From Vibrio sp. JC009 (GTDB taxonomy: Bacteria; Pseudomonadota; Gammaproteobacteria; Enterobacterales; Vibrionaceae): 64,000 bases of DNA. The stretch is taken from the NCBI RefSeq assembly GCF_029016485.1, contig NZ_CP092106.1, positions 186,001 through 250,000 of the forward strand, in the 5' to 3' direction. A program made the position numbers and the translations under genes. How positions within the stretch are numbered: the first letter of the stretch is position 1; each line of letters begins with the position of its first letter. The notes under the pieces were generated by a model. That model ran no database searches, was not told where the DNA came from, and saw nothing but the letters and a program-made list of their open reading frames with translations. Shown here piece after piece: positions 35,737-44,246 of this stretch.

Positions 35737-36996
35737 TTGAGGCTGATAGTTAACAGCGGGATTTATTTGTTAAGCAATATAATATGTGCTTTGGTCCCGT
35801 TCTTTCTTCTGCCCATAATGACTAGCTTTTTGACACAAGAAGAGTACGGCCAAGTTGCTATTTTTCAGATGGCTGTATCTTTATTCTCAATATTCATTGG
35901 TTTAAATTCAGCTAGTTATGTAGTTAGAAAGTATTATGACAATGATACTATAGACGAAATTAGATATGTAAATGGTGCTTCACTATTACTATTAGCTATT
36001 TCTTCAGTTATATCTATTTTATTTGTTTTTTATGTTTCTGATGTACTGTCTGAAATATTAAAGGTGCCAGCTTCGTGGCTATATTACGCAGTCGTAATTT
36101 CTATATCATATTTTATTTTTCAGTTTATGTTAGGTCAAATTCAAGCTCGTGGTAATTCAAAGTCATATGGGTTATGGCAGATTGGATATGGTTTTTTTCA
36201 TTTTATTTTAGCATATAATTTTATTGTGTTTTTTGGGATGGGTGCGGAAGGAAGGGTTGAAGCGTGGTTAGTGGCTATTATATTTGTTTCAGTTTTATCA
36301 CTAATTTATTTAATTAGTAAGCGTCTTGTTAAGATTAAAAACATAAAAAAATCTCATATTCAAGAAATAGTTGAATATAGCACGCCATTAATACCCCATA
36401 TGTTAGGATTTATCCTTCTAGGATTAATTGATCGGTTTATAATTAGCAGAGAATTGGGATTATCTAAAGTTGGTGTCTACATGCTAGCAATGCAGATAAG
36501 TATGGTTATTCATTTGTGTTTTGATGCGATTAATAGGGCTTATACGCCTTGGTTATTTAATGCTCTGAATAAAAATGACGTGAAATTAAATCATAATATA
36601 ATAAAGTACACATACTATTTTTATTTGCTGCTTGTTTTAAGTATTGTACCCATGTTTTTTCTATCGCCTAAACTTGTTGTGCTTATTGGAGGGAGTAAAT
36701 ACGAAGAATCTTCATATTTAATAAATTGGATATGTTTGGGTCAAATATTTCATGGTATGTATTTATCTGTTAATAACTATGTTTTCTATGCTAAAAAAAC
36801 AGCTTTATTATCTATTGTAACAATTGGTTCTGGTGTAATTAATGTTATTTTGTTATTGGCTGTTATTAATTGGTTTTATTTGCCTGGAGTTGCGATAGTA
36901 TTTTCTATTTCTAAATTTATTCAATTTTTAGGTACATGGTGGTTAGCGAGCAAGGTTTATCCTATGCCATGGCTGCATTCTTTTAAAAAGGTTTAA
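35737..36996 (+). CDS. Polysaccharide flippase, Wzx-like (second copy)
   Basis: A 419-residue membrane protein with about twelve hydrophobic helices and the PST-type start GIYLLSNIICALVPFFLLPI, then FLTQEEYGQVAIFQM. It should flip undecaprenyl-linked repeat units. The start is TTG 35737 with TAAGGA upstream. Codon use is very AT-rich, unlike the flanking ugd and wcaJ-like genes, so the operon was probably acquired. It is only distantly similar to the flippase at 5460, which points to a second glycan. A four-gene operon with the ops element follows. Confidence 0.82.
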   Translation: MRLIVNSGIYLLSNIICALVPFFLLPIMTSFLTQEEYGQVAIFQMAVSLFSIFIGLNSASYVVRKYYDNDTIDEIRYVNGASLLLLAISSVISILFVFYVSDVLSEILKVPASWLYYAVVISISYFIFQFMLGQIQARGNSKSYGLWQIGYGFFHFILAYNFIVFFGMGAEGRVEAWLVAIIFVSVLSLIYLISKRLVKIKNIKKSHIQEIVEYSTPLIPHMLGFILLGLIDRFIISRELGLSKVGVYMLAMQISMVIHLCFDAINRAYTPWLFNALNKNDVKLNHNIIKYTYYFYLLLVLSIVPMFFLSPKLVVLIGGSKYEESSYLINWICLGQIFHGMYLSVNNYVFYAKKTALLSIVTIGSGVINVILLLAVINWFYLPGVAIVFSISKFIQFLGTWWLASKVYPMPWLHSFKKV

Positions 36997-37004
36997 GTCT
37001 ATAA

Positions 37005-37877
37005 ATGAGTTCTTTACCCTTAGTGTCTGTTTATATTCCCACCTATAATAGGAAAAAATTGTTAGAGAGAGCTGTTGAATCGGTATTGAAACAAACATAT
37101 AAAAATATAGAGATAATTATCTCTGACGACGGCTCTGATGATGGTACAGAGGAGTATTGTTGTAGTATTATTCTATGTAACAGTAATATTACTTATATTA
37201 GAAGTAATCGCTCATATGGTGCATGTCATGCAAGAAATAAAGCGATTTCTGTTGCAAAAGGTGAGTATATTACAGGGTTAGATGATGATGATTTACTTAA
37301 ACCTAACCATATATCAGAATTAGTTACAGCATTTTCAACAGATTACTCGTTTGTTTGCACTTCATACATAGAAAACTCTAGTAAAGGAAAAATCAATAGA
37401 AATAATAAGTTAGGTATAGTAACTATCGAGAAGCTATTACATTATAATATTGTTGGTAATCAAGTGTTAACGTTAACCAAGAGGATACAAGATATTGGAG
37501 GTTTTGACGAGAGTTTGCCTGCTTTCCAAGACTATGATTTATGGGTTAGATTGGTTAAAAGTTACGGTAGTGGGTTTAAAATAGATAACTTGTCTTATGT
37601 TTGGGACAATATGCATGCTCAAGAAAGAATATCATCTAGTTTAAATAAAACAGCCAAAGCGTATGAGATTTTTTATAGTAAACATAAATTACTAATGAAT
37701 CATTCAAACAAAAAGTCAATGAAAATAATGAATGTAAAATACTCTGGTACTAAATTGTCACTTTGTACTCTTATCAAAAATATAAATATATATAATTATA
37801 AGCTCTGTATTTCTCTGTATTTGAGAGGAAGTTTTAAATATGTTATTGAATTTATAGATTACTTTCGTTATAAGTAG
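37005..37877 (+). CDS. GT2 family glycosyltransferase
   Basis: A 290-residue GT-A enzyme. VSVYIPTYNRKKLLERAVES (residues 6-25), IEIIISDDGSDDGTEEY (about 36-52), RNKAISVAKGEYITGLDDDD (about 78-97, with the DDDD metal site) and GGFDESLPAFQDYDLWVRL (about 165) follow the standard order. It is strongly AT-rich and begins 8 nt after the flippase stop. Sugar unknown. Confidence 0.85.
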   Translation: MSSLPLVSVYIPTYNRKKLLERAVESVLKQTYKNIEIIISDDGSDDGTEEYCCSIILCNSNITYIRSNRSYGACHARNKAISVAKGEYITGLDDDDLLKPNHISELVTAFSTDYSFVCTSYIENSSKGKINRNNKLGIVTIEKLLHYNIVGNQVLTLTKRIQDIGGFDESLPAFQDYDLWVRLVKSYGSGFKIDNLSYVWDNMHAQERISSSLNKTAKAYEIFYSKHKLLMNHSNKKSMKIMNVKYSGTKLSLCTLIKNINIYNYKLCISLYLRGSFKYVIEFIDYFRYK

Positions 37878-37928
37878 TTGTGATCGTAATAATGAGCCTT
37901 GTAAGTTTATTTTTAGAGGTCGTAGGTT

Positions 37929-38702
37929 ATGTCAACTTTGGAAGTTTTAGTATCTACAATAAATGATCGAATTTATGATTTGGAAATTAATGATGATTAT
38001 TGTTATTTGATCATGCATCAAATATCAAATAATAAACAATATGACGATGTTATTTTCTGTCAGAATAATGTGCGATATTTTCAGGTAAAAGGAAAAGGTA
38101 TCAGTCGTAGTCGTAACCTTGCACTTGAAAAAAGTAGAGGAGATATTGTTTGGATAATGGATGATGATGCATCACTACACCTTGGTGCAAAAAGAGTTAT
38201 AGTGGATCTATTTGAAAAATATGATCCAGATATGTTGGTTCTGAAAGAAAATTGTAGAAGAAAATTAAACTCAAGAAAAATAATTAAGCATAATTTATTT
38301 ACCGCAATATCGATAATATCAATTAATATGTGTATATCGAGAAAGGTCATTAGCGAAGGCTTTCGTTTTGATGAAAATTTTGGTCTAGGAACTAAGAGAC
38401 CATCGGGTGAAGAGTATATATTTTCAACCGATCTACTTAAGTCGGGTAAGGTAATATTGCAAACTGATTACTGTGGAGTTACGCATCCGGATGTATCATC
38501 TGGTTACTATTTCTATGAAACAGATGAAGGTATATTAACCAAGTTCTGTATGTTTGATAGGGTTTTTGGATGGTTTGGTTTTGTAGTTTCTTTGCTATTT
38601 CTGATGAAGAAGTTCAGATTTTTGTTTAAAAATAGGAGGTTACTTCATTCTCTGGCGTTATACTTAAGACATTATGTGCTTTGTGATGAAAGAAAAAATT
38701 GA
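37929..38702 (+). CDS. GT2-like glycosyltransferase
   Basis: A 257-residue protein with a shortened GT-A core. KGKGISRSRNLALEKSRGDI (about residues 56-75) and VWIMDDDASLH (about 76-86) match the nucleotide-binding helix and DxD of GT2 enzymes. The first strand (TLEVLVSTINDRI) lacks the usual PxYN. A GTKRPSGEEYIFSTDLL segment near residue 157 supplies the catalytic acidic region, and a hydrophobic stretch near residue 212 suggests membrane contact. AT-rich. A GGTCGTAGGT sequence precedes the ATG. Sugar unknown. Confidence 0.75.
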   Translation: MSTLEVLVSTINDRIYDLEINDDYCYLIMHQISNNKQYDDVIFCQNNVRYFQVKGKGISRSRNLALEKSRGDIVWIMDDDASLHLGAKRVIVDLFEKYDPDMLVLKENCRRKLNSRKIIKHNLFTAISIISINMCISRKVISEGFRFDENFGLGTKRPSGEEYIFSTDLLKSGKVILQTDYCGVTHPDVSSGYYFYETDEGILTKFCMFDRVFGWFGFVVSLLFLMKKFRFLFKNRRLLHSLALYLRHYVLCDERKN

Positions 38703-39462
38703 TATAAGTATCATTACCCCTTGTTTTAACCCTGATAATGGAGCTATGAAAGGTGCTCTATCCTCTGTATTTATCGAAGGTCCGCTTACTTACGAGCATC
38801 TGGTTATTGATGATGGCTCGAGTGAGGCTGACTGGTCGCTGGTAAGCAACCTGATATCTCCGCTACCAAATGTTTCAGTCTGTCGCCTTAATGAAAATAG
38901 TGGTCCAGCGGTTGCACGTAATAAGGGCATAGAACTAGCAAAAGGTCGCTATATAGCCTTCTTAGACGCAGACGATATCTGGCATCCTGATAAACTAAAA
39001 AAACAAATCACATTTATGCAGGAGGCAGGCACAACTCTCTGTTATACCGCTTATGAAATTATCGACCAACAAGGCAATATCATTGGCTGTCGTTCTGTTC
39101 CTAAGACGCTTACTTATAAAGACTTACTGAAGTGCAATCAAATCGGTTGCTCAACTGCGATATATGATACTAAATTGATAGGTAAACAGTATTTTGAAAA
39201 TCTGAGACGACATGAAGATCTAACTCTTTGGCTAAAAATAGCCAAAACAGGCGCAAAAATAGCAGGCCTCCAAGAGCCTCTGGTTCAATACCGTGTCGGT
39301 GCCAGTTCAGTCTCTTCAAACAAGTGGAAAGTGTTAAAGTACCAGTGGAAAATTTATCGCGAGTGCGAAAAGCTTGGTTTCTTCACTTCAGTTTACTACT
39401 TTATTCACTACGCAATTAATGGCCTGAAGAATCATTATTTTACTTCGCCCCCAACCCGGTAA
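38674..39462 (+). CDS. GT2 family glycosyltransferase
   Basis: A 262-residue GT-A enzyme with ISIITPCFNPDNGAMKGAL (about residues 10-28), LVIDDGSSEADWSLV, PAVARNKGIELAKGRYIAFL (about 76-95) and DADDIWHPDKL, a classic DxD context. Start could be ATG 38674 or 38686; the second fits the domain better, but neither has a strong ribosome-binding site. It overlaps the previous gene and is less AT-rich, so it may be the older neighbour of the inserted genes. Its 3' end overlaps the convergent WcaJ-like gene by 23 bp. Confidence 0.82.
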   Translation: MCFVMKEKIDISIITPCFNPDNGAMKGALSSVFIEGPLTYEHLVIDDGSSEADWSLVSNLISPLPNVSVCRLNENSGPAVARNKGIELAKGRYIAFLDADDIWHPDKLKKQITFMQEAGTTLCYTAYEIIDQQGNIIGCRSVPKTLTYKDLLKCNQIGCSTAIYDTKLIGKQYFENLRRHEDLTLWLKIAKTGAKIAGLQEPLVQYRVGASSVSSNKWKVLKYQWKIYRECEKLGFFTSVYYFIHYAINGLKNHYFTSPPTR

Positions 39463-40666
39463 GCATAATCCCTATCGTCTTAACTGCAATCTTCATATCT
39501 AACACAAACGATAAATTCTTAATATAATACAAGTCATACCCTAATTTGTGCCGGGTCATATCAGTAGTATCCGTATACCCCTGCTCAACCTGTGCCCATC
39601 CAGAAATGCCCGGTCTTACAACATGCCGAAAATTGTAAAAAGGAATCTTCTTTTCGTATTCCTGTACCAGCTCCGGCCGCTCCGGTCGTGGACCGATTAA
39701 GGACATATCTCCTATAAGAACATTCCACAATTGAGGAAGCTCGTCCAGGCGGCTTTTTCTCAGTAAGTTTCCCAGTTTATTTATTCTGTGCTCTTCTTCT
39801 GTAGCAAAAAGCCTGCTGTCTCCTCCATATGCTTCTTCCATTGTCCGGAATTTATAGATAGTGAAGCGTTTGTTTTTGTAGCCGATTCTTTCCTGAGAGA
39901 AGAGTATTTTTCCTTTGCTGCTTGTCCGTATCAGTGCCGCAATAATGGTGCAAACCACCACAACAGCAGGGAGGATTGTAATGATAAATAAGCGCTCAAT
40001 GACGGATTTACTGATCATATAAGTTTGAGAGGGTAGCAACGTGCCTATGCTGTTTTCACTTAAATGCGTGGTGGGGACTTTTCTTTCCAGTCTTTCTTTA
40101 ATGGTTTCGGAGTGGATTACCGGTACATTGCTGATGGAACAGTCTGCCAGAAATTTTTCCTGCTCGTTGCTCATAGGCTTGTGCAGGTTTACCACTAAGC
40201 CATCTTCGACATCAGAGATCGAATATGGATGCTCCACAGGTTTTAGCTGCAAAAATGAGTATTTCTGTAGGTCTTTAAGGTTAAAGTTTGTAATTACGCT
40301 GAGTGACACTTTTTGATATCTGGCCTGAAAGTAGAAAAATCCCAGTAACCATATAAAAGTGATACTTGCACCAAGTGCTAAAACAGAACGTGAGTACTCT
40401 ATCCGGAACATAGCAATAGTGGCGATAGCGACACAATAACAGCTTAAAAGTATGGGCAGGATTTCCTGTTTCCGGTCAGAGATTACTTTGGGTAACGGCT
40501 TTGGAAGCAGGGTTATGGTGCACCAGTAGCACCCTATGACCACTGGCAGGCTGTTTCTTACGGTGTCGGGAAAGTCCGGAAAGTGAGTTAAAGACAAAAG
40601 CAGTATTCCCCCGGTAATACCCAGAGAGGCAATAAGATGAGTCATTCCTGATCTGTTTAGTCTCAC
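39440..40666 (-). CDS. WcaJ-like phosphoglycosyl transferase (initiating transferase)
   Basis: A 408-residue polyisoprenyl-phosphate sugar transferase. Hydrophobic helices lie near residues 12-27, 35-50, 70-90 and 95-110, a further helix near 220-245 precedes the catalytic domain: GKILFSQERIGYKNKRFTIY, FRTMEE, SRLDELPQLWNVLIGDMSLI and GPRPERPEL (about residues 260-335). WcaJ-type enzymes usually load glucose- or galactose-1-phosphate on undecaprenyl phosphate. Together with the smaller enzyme at 24358, the window holds two initiators, consistent with two glycans. It overlaps the end of a convergent GT2 gene. Confidence 0.85.
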   Translation of the reverse strand: MRLNRSGMTHLIASLGITGGILLLSLTHFPDFPDTVRNSLPVVIGCYWCTITLLPKPLPKVISDRKQEILPILLSCYCVAIATIAMFRIEYSRSVLALGASITFIWLLGFFYFQARYQKVSLSVITNFNLKDLQKYSFLQLKPVEHPYSISDVEDGLVVNLHKPMSNEQEKFLADCSISNVPVIHSETIKERLERKVPTTHLSENSIGTLLPSQTYMISKSVIERLFIITILPAVVVVCTIIAALIRTSSKGKILFSQERIGYKNKRFTIYKFRTMEEAYGGDSRLFATEEEHRINKLGNLLRKSRLDELPQLWNVLIGDMSLIGPRPERPELVQEYEKKIPFYNFRHVVRPGISGWAQVEQGYTDTTDMTRHKLGYDLYYIKNLSFVLDMKIAVKTIGIMLTGLGAK

Positions 40667-40807
40667 GTTCTGCGCCTTTAATTATTAAATTTGCAAATGT
40701 TACTTCCGTTTTCGAATAAAACGTCTATATGTCTAAATATGCGGTAAAACTTTCAGCTTCATTATTTTCTTCATATACTTAGGTTAAGCAACGAATCGGG
40801 AAATGTC

Positions 40808-41446
40808 ATGAAAACACGCGAAAGAATTGTGCATGCAGCACTGGAACTGTTTAACGAGCATGGTGAGCGTAATATCACAACCAACCATATTGCCGCTCAT
40901 ATTGATATCAGCCCGGGCAACCTGTATTACCACTTTAGAAACAAACAAGAGATCTTAAGAGAGATTTTCGCCATTTATTCAAATGAGCTGCTGGAGCGTT
41001 TTACTCCGGTAGAGGCTCAGGAAGAGAGTCTTGTGATGTTAAAACGTTACTTAGACTCCATCTTTACTTTGATGTGGAAGTTCCGCTTCTTCTATGCAAA
41101 CTTGCCGGAAATTCTTCACAGAGATCCGATATTGCATGAGCGTTATCTGGAAGTGCAGACAAAGATGCAGGAAAACATCGCTGCAATTTTTGCCCTCTTT
41201 ATTGAAAGAAAGCTGCTGGAACTGACCAAAGAAGAAGCGCGCTTGCTGGTGACATCAACGCACCTTGTGGCAACTAACTGGCTGAGCTACCGGGCGGCTA
41301 TGTCGAAAGATACCAAAATCACTGAGCAGGTTATTCACCAAGGGGTTCTGCAGCTTATCTCTATTGTTAAGCCGTATACTACGCCGCTTGGAACTGAGCA
41401 GGTGAAATTGATAGAGGAAGGTATCAAGGCGATGCATGCTTCTTAA
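40808..41446 (+). CDS. TetR-family transcriptional regulator
   Basis: A 212-residue regulator. The N-terminal HTH spans about residues 4-50, with ARNITTNHIAAHIDISPGNL-like recognition helix and LYYHFRNKQEIL at its end. The C-terminal helical part would bind an unknown ligand. Its place at the edge of the met cluster is ordinary for Vibrio. It is followed by a strong terminator. Likely targets are not visible. Confidence 0.85.
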   Translation: MKTRERIVHAALELFNEHGERNITTNHIAAHIDISPGNLYYHFRNKQEILREIFAIYSNELLERFTPVEAQEESLVMLKRYLDSIFTLMWKFRFFYANLPEILHRDPILHERYLEVQTKMQENIAAIFALFIERKLLELTKEEARLLVTSTHLVATNWLSYRAAMSKDTKITEQVIHQGVLQLISIVKPYTTPLGTEQVKLIEEGIKAMHAS

Positions 41447-41451
41447 CAAAT

Positions 41452-41479
41452 AGTAAAGGCACCGGGAGGTGCCTTTACT
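41452..41479. terminator. Strong terminator after the tetR-family gene
   Basis: A perfect 12-bp stem, AGTAAAGGCACC / GGTGCCTTTACT with a GGGA loop, is followed by TTACT. It may also serve the minus-strand nucleotidyltransferase gene ending at 41489. Confidence 0.85.
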
Positions 41480-41488
41480 TTACTCTGT

Positions 41489-41788
41489 TTACATTAGTCT
41501 TTTCCCAAACTTCTCGATATGTTCAATTAACGCCTGATTATTAATTTTGTGTTTAACCAGCATATCAACTTTGTAGGGAATCGTAGTTTGCTCTATCTGA
41601 CTTAGGATAGAAGCGACGTCGCTAGTTGTAATTTTCTCGCCAACTAAAACAATATCAATATCAGAGTTTGGTCTATAAGTCCCCAGAGCCCTTGAACCGA
41701 ATAGCCACGCTTCTTTCACACTTGAGTATGCTGTGATAATGCTGAGAATAGTCTGCTGATGTTTCAGGCTAATTCCGTTATCAGTCAT
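41489..41788 (-). CDS. Minimal nucleotidyltransferase (MNT/MntA-like)
   Basis: A 99-residue protein. WLFGSRALGTYRPNSDIDIV near residues 28-47 contains the GSx10DxD motif, with the third acidic residue supplied by KVDMLV near 73. Such small enzymes pair with HEPN proteins; MntA-type ones AMPylate and neutralise the HEPN toxin. The gene overlaps its partner by 8 nt. It resembles the HI0073 half of the HI0073/HI0074 pair. Confidence 0.82.
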   Translation of the reverse strand: MTDNGISLKHQQTILSIITAYSSVKEAWLFGSRALGTYRPNSDIDIVLVGEKITTSDVASILSQIEQTTIPYKVDMLVKHKINNQALIEHIEKFGKRLM

Positions 41789-42194
41789 CCTGAGATTTCT
41801 CTGTTAAATAGGCAACAATTTCTGAAATTGCTGGCTCAAATGTTTCTACAATTAAAGCCTGCGCTTCAAGCGCATTTTCTTCATCGTAGGTGTGGGTTAG
41901 AAGGTTGCGCTTGTTAAGTGCTTCCAGAAGCGTTTCACACTGCTCTGGTGAGATATGTGCAGCTTCCATAGCTGTGCGAATTGTGCCTCTTGGTGAAGCT
42001 GCATCGTATCCTTCATATTCAACCAGATCTTTAAGTGTTTTCCAGGTCAGCTCAAACGAAAATTCAAATGTCTGAATTAAGCCTGCAAGTTCCAGTTCAC
42101 TGTAGGATTCTTGCGAGCAGGCTTTAACCAGTCTTTTGTGAGCTTTTTGCAGATTTTCAAAGCGCTGTTTCCAGCGTAGTGGATTAGTGGTCAT
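41781..42194 (-). CDS. HI0074-like nucleotidyltransferase substrate-binding (HEPN) protein
   Basis: A 137-residue helical protein. FEFSFELTWKTLKDLVEYEG (about residues 47-66) and ALNKRNLLTHTYDEENA (about 92-108) match the HI0074 family; RNLLTHTY is an RX4H-like HEPN site (Arg, then four residues, then His-x-Tyr). These pairs form toxin-antitoxin-like modules or act in small-molecule modification. It overlaps the nucleotidyltransferase gene and so forms a two-gene operon, intact here unlike the decayed pair at 31515-31999. Confidence 0.78.
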   Translation of the reverse strand: MTTNPLRWKQRFENLQKAHKRLVKACSQESYSELELAGLIQTFEFSFELTWKTLKDLVEYEGYDAASPRGTIRTAMEAAHISPEQCETLLEALNKRNLLTHTYDEENALEAQALIVETFEPAISEIVAYLTEKSQDD

Positions 42195-42258
42195 AGAGTG
42201 AACCTCTGATTCTGTAGTTATGGCTCTTTTTTTGTTACCTTGCTCCTGAGCTTATTCT

Positions 42259-42390
42259 TCGTCATTCCGGAAGTTGCGAAACTTCTATCCGGAATCTACC
42301 GTCTGCGCGTTGTAGAGTACCGTGATATCTTAACTCTACAACACTCTGAAAGTAGATCTCGGATATTGCTTTGCAATTCCGAGATGACGA
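42259..42390. repeat. 132-bp imperfect palindromic element
   Basis: TCGTCATTCCGGAAGTTGCG begins the left arm and the reverse complement of the right arm begins TCGTCATCTCGGAATTGCAA. A second inner hairpin, GTTGTAGAGT (42314-42323) with ACTCTACAAC (42338-42347), lies at the centre. No gene is present. The layout is that of a MITE-like intergenic repeat or a long RNA hairpin. Confidence 0.72.
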
Positions 42391-42467
42391 CATATTTTCC
42401 ATTTGTAATGCCTGGTAACTACTTGGCACAAATAGGCCTTTTGTGAACTGGCTCTGGCTGGTTTCAC

Positions 42468-42788
42468 TTACTCTTCATCAAAAGCTTCAATCTCAATGCC
42501 CATCTCTTCCAGCATTTTCTTCGCTTCTGCCGGGATATCATCCGGACGGTCTTTTCTCAGGTCTTCATCAATTGGCAGAGGCTGGCCTGTGTATGCGTGT
42601 AAGAATGCTTCACACAGAAGTTCACTGTTTGTTGCATGGCGAAGGTTATTTATCTGTCTGCGGGTACGTTCATCGGTAAGTATCTTAAGTACCTTTAAAG
42701 GGATTGAAACCGTTACCTTTTTAACCTGTTCACTCTTTTTCCCATGTTCCGCATAAGGACTAATGTAGTCACCGTTCCAGTCAGCCAT
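42468..42788 (-). CDS. metJ: Methionine repressor MetJ
   Basis: A 106-residue ribbon-helix-helix repressor, essentially colinear with E. coli MetJ (about 105 residues). [20 protein letters not shown] (about residues 17-36) forms the DNA-binding ribbon and [20 protein letters not shown] the helices. With S-adenosylmethionine it binds tandem 8-bp met boxes and represses methionine genes. It is transcribed away from metB; four met boxes lie between them (42866-42897), allowing autorepression and control of metBL. Confidence 0.96.
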   Translation of the reverse strand: MADWNGDYISPYAEHGKKSEQVKKVTVSIPLKVLKILTDERTRRQINNLRHATNSELLCEAFLHAYTGQPLPIDEDLRKDRPDDIPAEAKKMLEEMGIEIEAFDEE

Positions 42789-42865
42789 TGCACACCTTTG
42801 TTATCAGAAAACTTTGAATAATAAATCTAACTGTTAATTTTAGCGGGATTTACTGCCATAAGCAA

Positions 42866-42897
42866 AGGCGTTTAGATGGCTAGATGGGTTGACGGCT
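42866..42897. promoter_or_regulatory. Four tandem met boxes between metJ and metB
   Basis: Against the consensus AGACGTCT, the abutting 8-mers AGGCGTTT (42866-42873), AGATGGCT (42874-42881), AGATGGGT (42882-42889) and TGACGGCT (42890-42897) match at 6, 6, 5 and 6 positions. MetJ dimers bind adjacent boxes cooperatively. The array lies 78 bp before metJ and 182 bp before metB. Confidence 0.8.
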
Positions 42898-42917
42898 AAA
42901 GTTGTAGGGGGTAAATT

Positions 42918-42994
42918 GGGCTATGGGCTATGGGCTATGGGCTATGGGCTATGGGCTATGGGCTATGGGCTATGGGCTATGGGCTATGGGCTAT
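42918..42994 (+). repeat. Heptanucleotide tandem array GGGCTAT x11 in the metJ-metB intergenic region
   Basis: Eleven perfect copies of GGGCTAT fill 77 bp between the met boxes and the metB start. The copy number is likely to vary by slippage. A short + strand frame through it (repeated MGYGLWA) is an artefact of the repeat. Confidence 0.95.
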
Positions 42995-43079
42995 GGATTT
43001 CTACCTGTAACCCCTAAACAAGTATATATTTACATAACAACTATAAATAATCAGCAAGCTCAAAAGGAAATAACTAGTT

Positions 43080-44246
43080 ATGTCTCAAAGGAAGTCTTCA
43101 ACTATTGCTGTCAGGACGGGGATTGAATCTGATACTCAGTTCAATGCCGTTGTGCCACCGATTTATCTTTCAACAAACTACAGTTTTCCTGAGTTTGGTG
43201 AAGTGCCTCAATATGATTACACCCGCTCGGGGAACCCGAACAGGGGGATGCTGGAGCAGGCTCTGTCTGAGCTAGAGTCCGGAAAAGGCGCGGTAGTCAC
43301 AAACTGCGGGACATCTGCGCTTAACCTGATGGTTTCTGCTTTTTTAGGGCCGGATGATCTGCTTATTGCGCCGAATGACTGCTACGGTGGTTCGTACCGG
43401 TTGTTTAATACCCGTGCTCAGAAAGGTGACTTTAAAGTTCAGTTTATCGATCAGACAGATGAAAGTGCGCTGGAGGCAGTTCTGGCTCAAAAGCCAAAAC
43501 TGATCCTTCTGGAGACGCCGTCTAACCCGTTGGTACGTGTGGTGGATATTGCGGCGGTTTGCGAGAAAGCGAAAAAAATCGGTGCTTTGGTTGCCGTGGA
43601 TAACACCTTTTTGACACCCATATACCAAAAGCCTCTGGAACTGGGCGCGGACCTGGTTATTCATTCAACCACCAAGTATATCAACGGTCATTCCGATGTG
43701 ATTGGCGGGGTTATTGTTACTGCAACAGAAGAGCATGCAGAAGAGCTTGGCTGGTGGGGGAACTGTATTGGTGCTACCGGGACGCCATTTGACAGCTATA
43801 TGACGTTGCGAGGTTTGCGTACACTTGGAGCCAGAATGCGGATTCATGAAGAGAGTTCACTGGCTATCCTGGAGGCTTTGAAAAAACAGCCTTTGGTGGG
43901 AAGTATTTATCATCCTAGCCTTGAAGAGCATCCGGGGCATGAAATTGCTAAAAAGCAGCAGTCGGGATTTGGTTCAATGTTAAGTTTCGAGTTTGCTGGT
44001 AGTTTTGAGCAGTTGAAAGCTTTTGTTAATGAGCTGAAGCTGTTTTCACTTGCTGAGTCTCTTGGCGGAGTGGAGAGCCTGATTTGTCATCCGGCCTCCA
44101 TGACTCACAGAGCAATGGGTGAAGAGGCGCTTGCAAAAGCCGGAGTATCACAAAACCTTCTCAGACTTTCAGTGGGTCTGGAAGATAAACAAGATTTAAT
44201 TTCAGATTTAGAATATGCCTTTAATGCGGTTGCGGAGGGAGTATAA
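43080..44246 (+). CDS. metB: Cystathionine gamma-synthase
   Basis: A 388-residue PLP enzyme of the Cys/Met metabolism family. YDYTRSGNPNRGMLEQAL (about residues 44-61), NDCYGGSYRLF, DNTFLTPIYQKPLELGADLV and HSTTKYINGHSDVIGG (about 196) follow the family order; the Lys in STTKY binds PLP. It joins O-succinylhomoserine and cysteine to give cystathionine. AAAGGAA precedes the ATG. It forms an operon with metL, which begins directly after its stop. It is controlled by the MetJ boxes upstream. Confidence 0.95.
   Translation: MSQRKSSTIAVRTGIESDTQFNAVVPPIYLSTNYSFPEFGEVPQYDYTRSGNPNRGMLEQALSELESGKGAVVTNCGTSALNLMVSAFLGPDDLLIAPNDCYGGSYRLFNTRAQKGDFKVQFIDQTDESALEAVLAQKPKLILLETPSNPLVRVVDIAAVCEKAKKIGALVAVDNTFLTPIYQKPLELGADLVIHSTTKYINGHSDVIGGVIVTATEEHAEELGWWGNCIGATGTPFDSYMTLRGLRTLGARMRIHEESSLAILEALKKQPLVGSIYHPSLEEHPGHEIAKKQQSGFGSMLSFEFAGSFEQLKAFVNELKLFSLAESLGGVESLICHPASMTHRAMGEEALAKAGVSQNLLRLSVGLEDKQDLISDLEYAFNAVAEGV

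Noticed and set aside
42923..43126. A + strand frame encoding repeated MGYGLWA
   Set aside because: It is a translation of the GGGCTAT array in an intergenic region, with no ribosome-binding site and no family.
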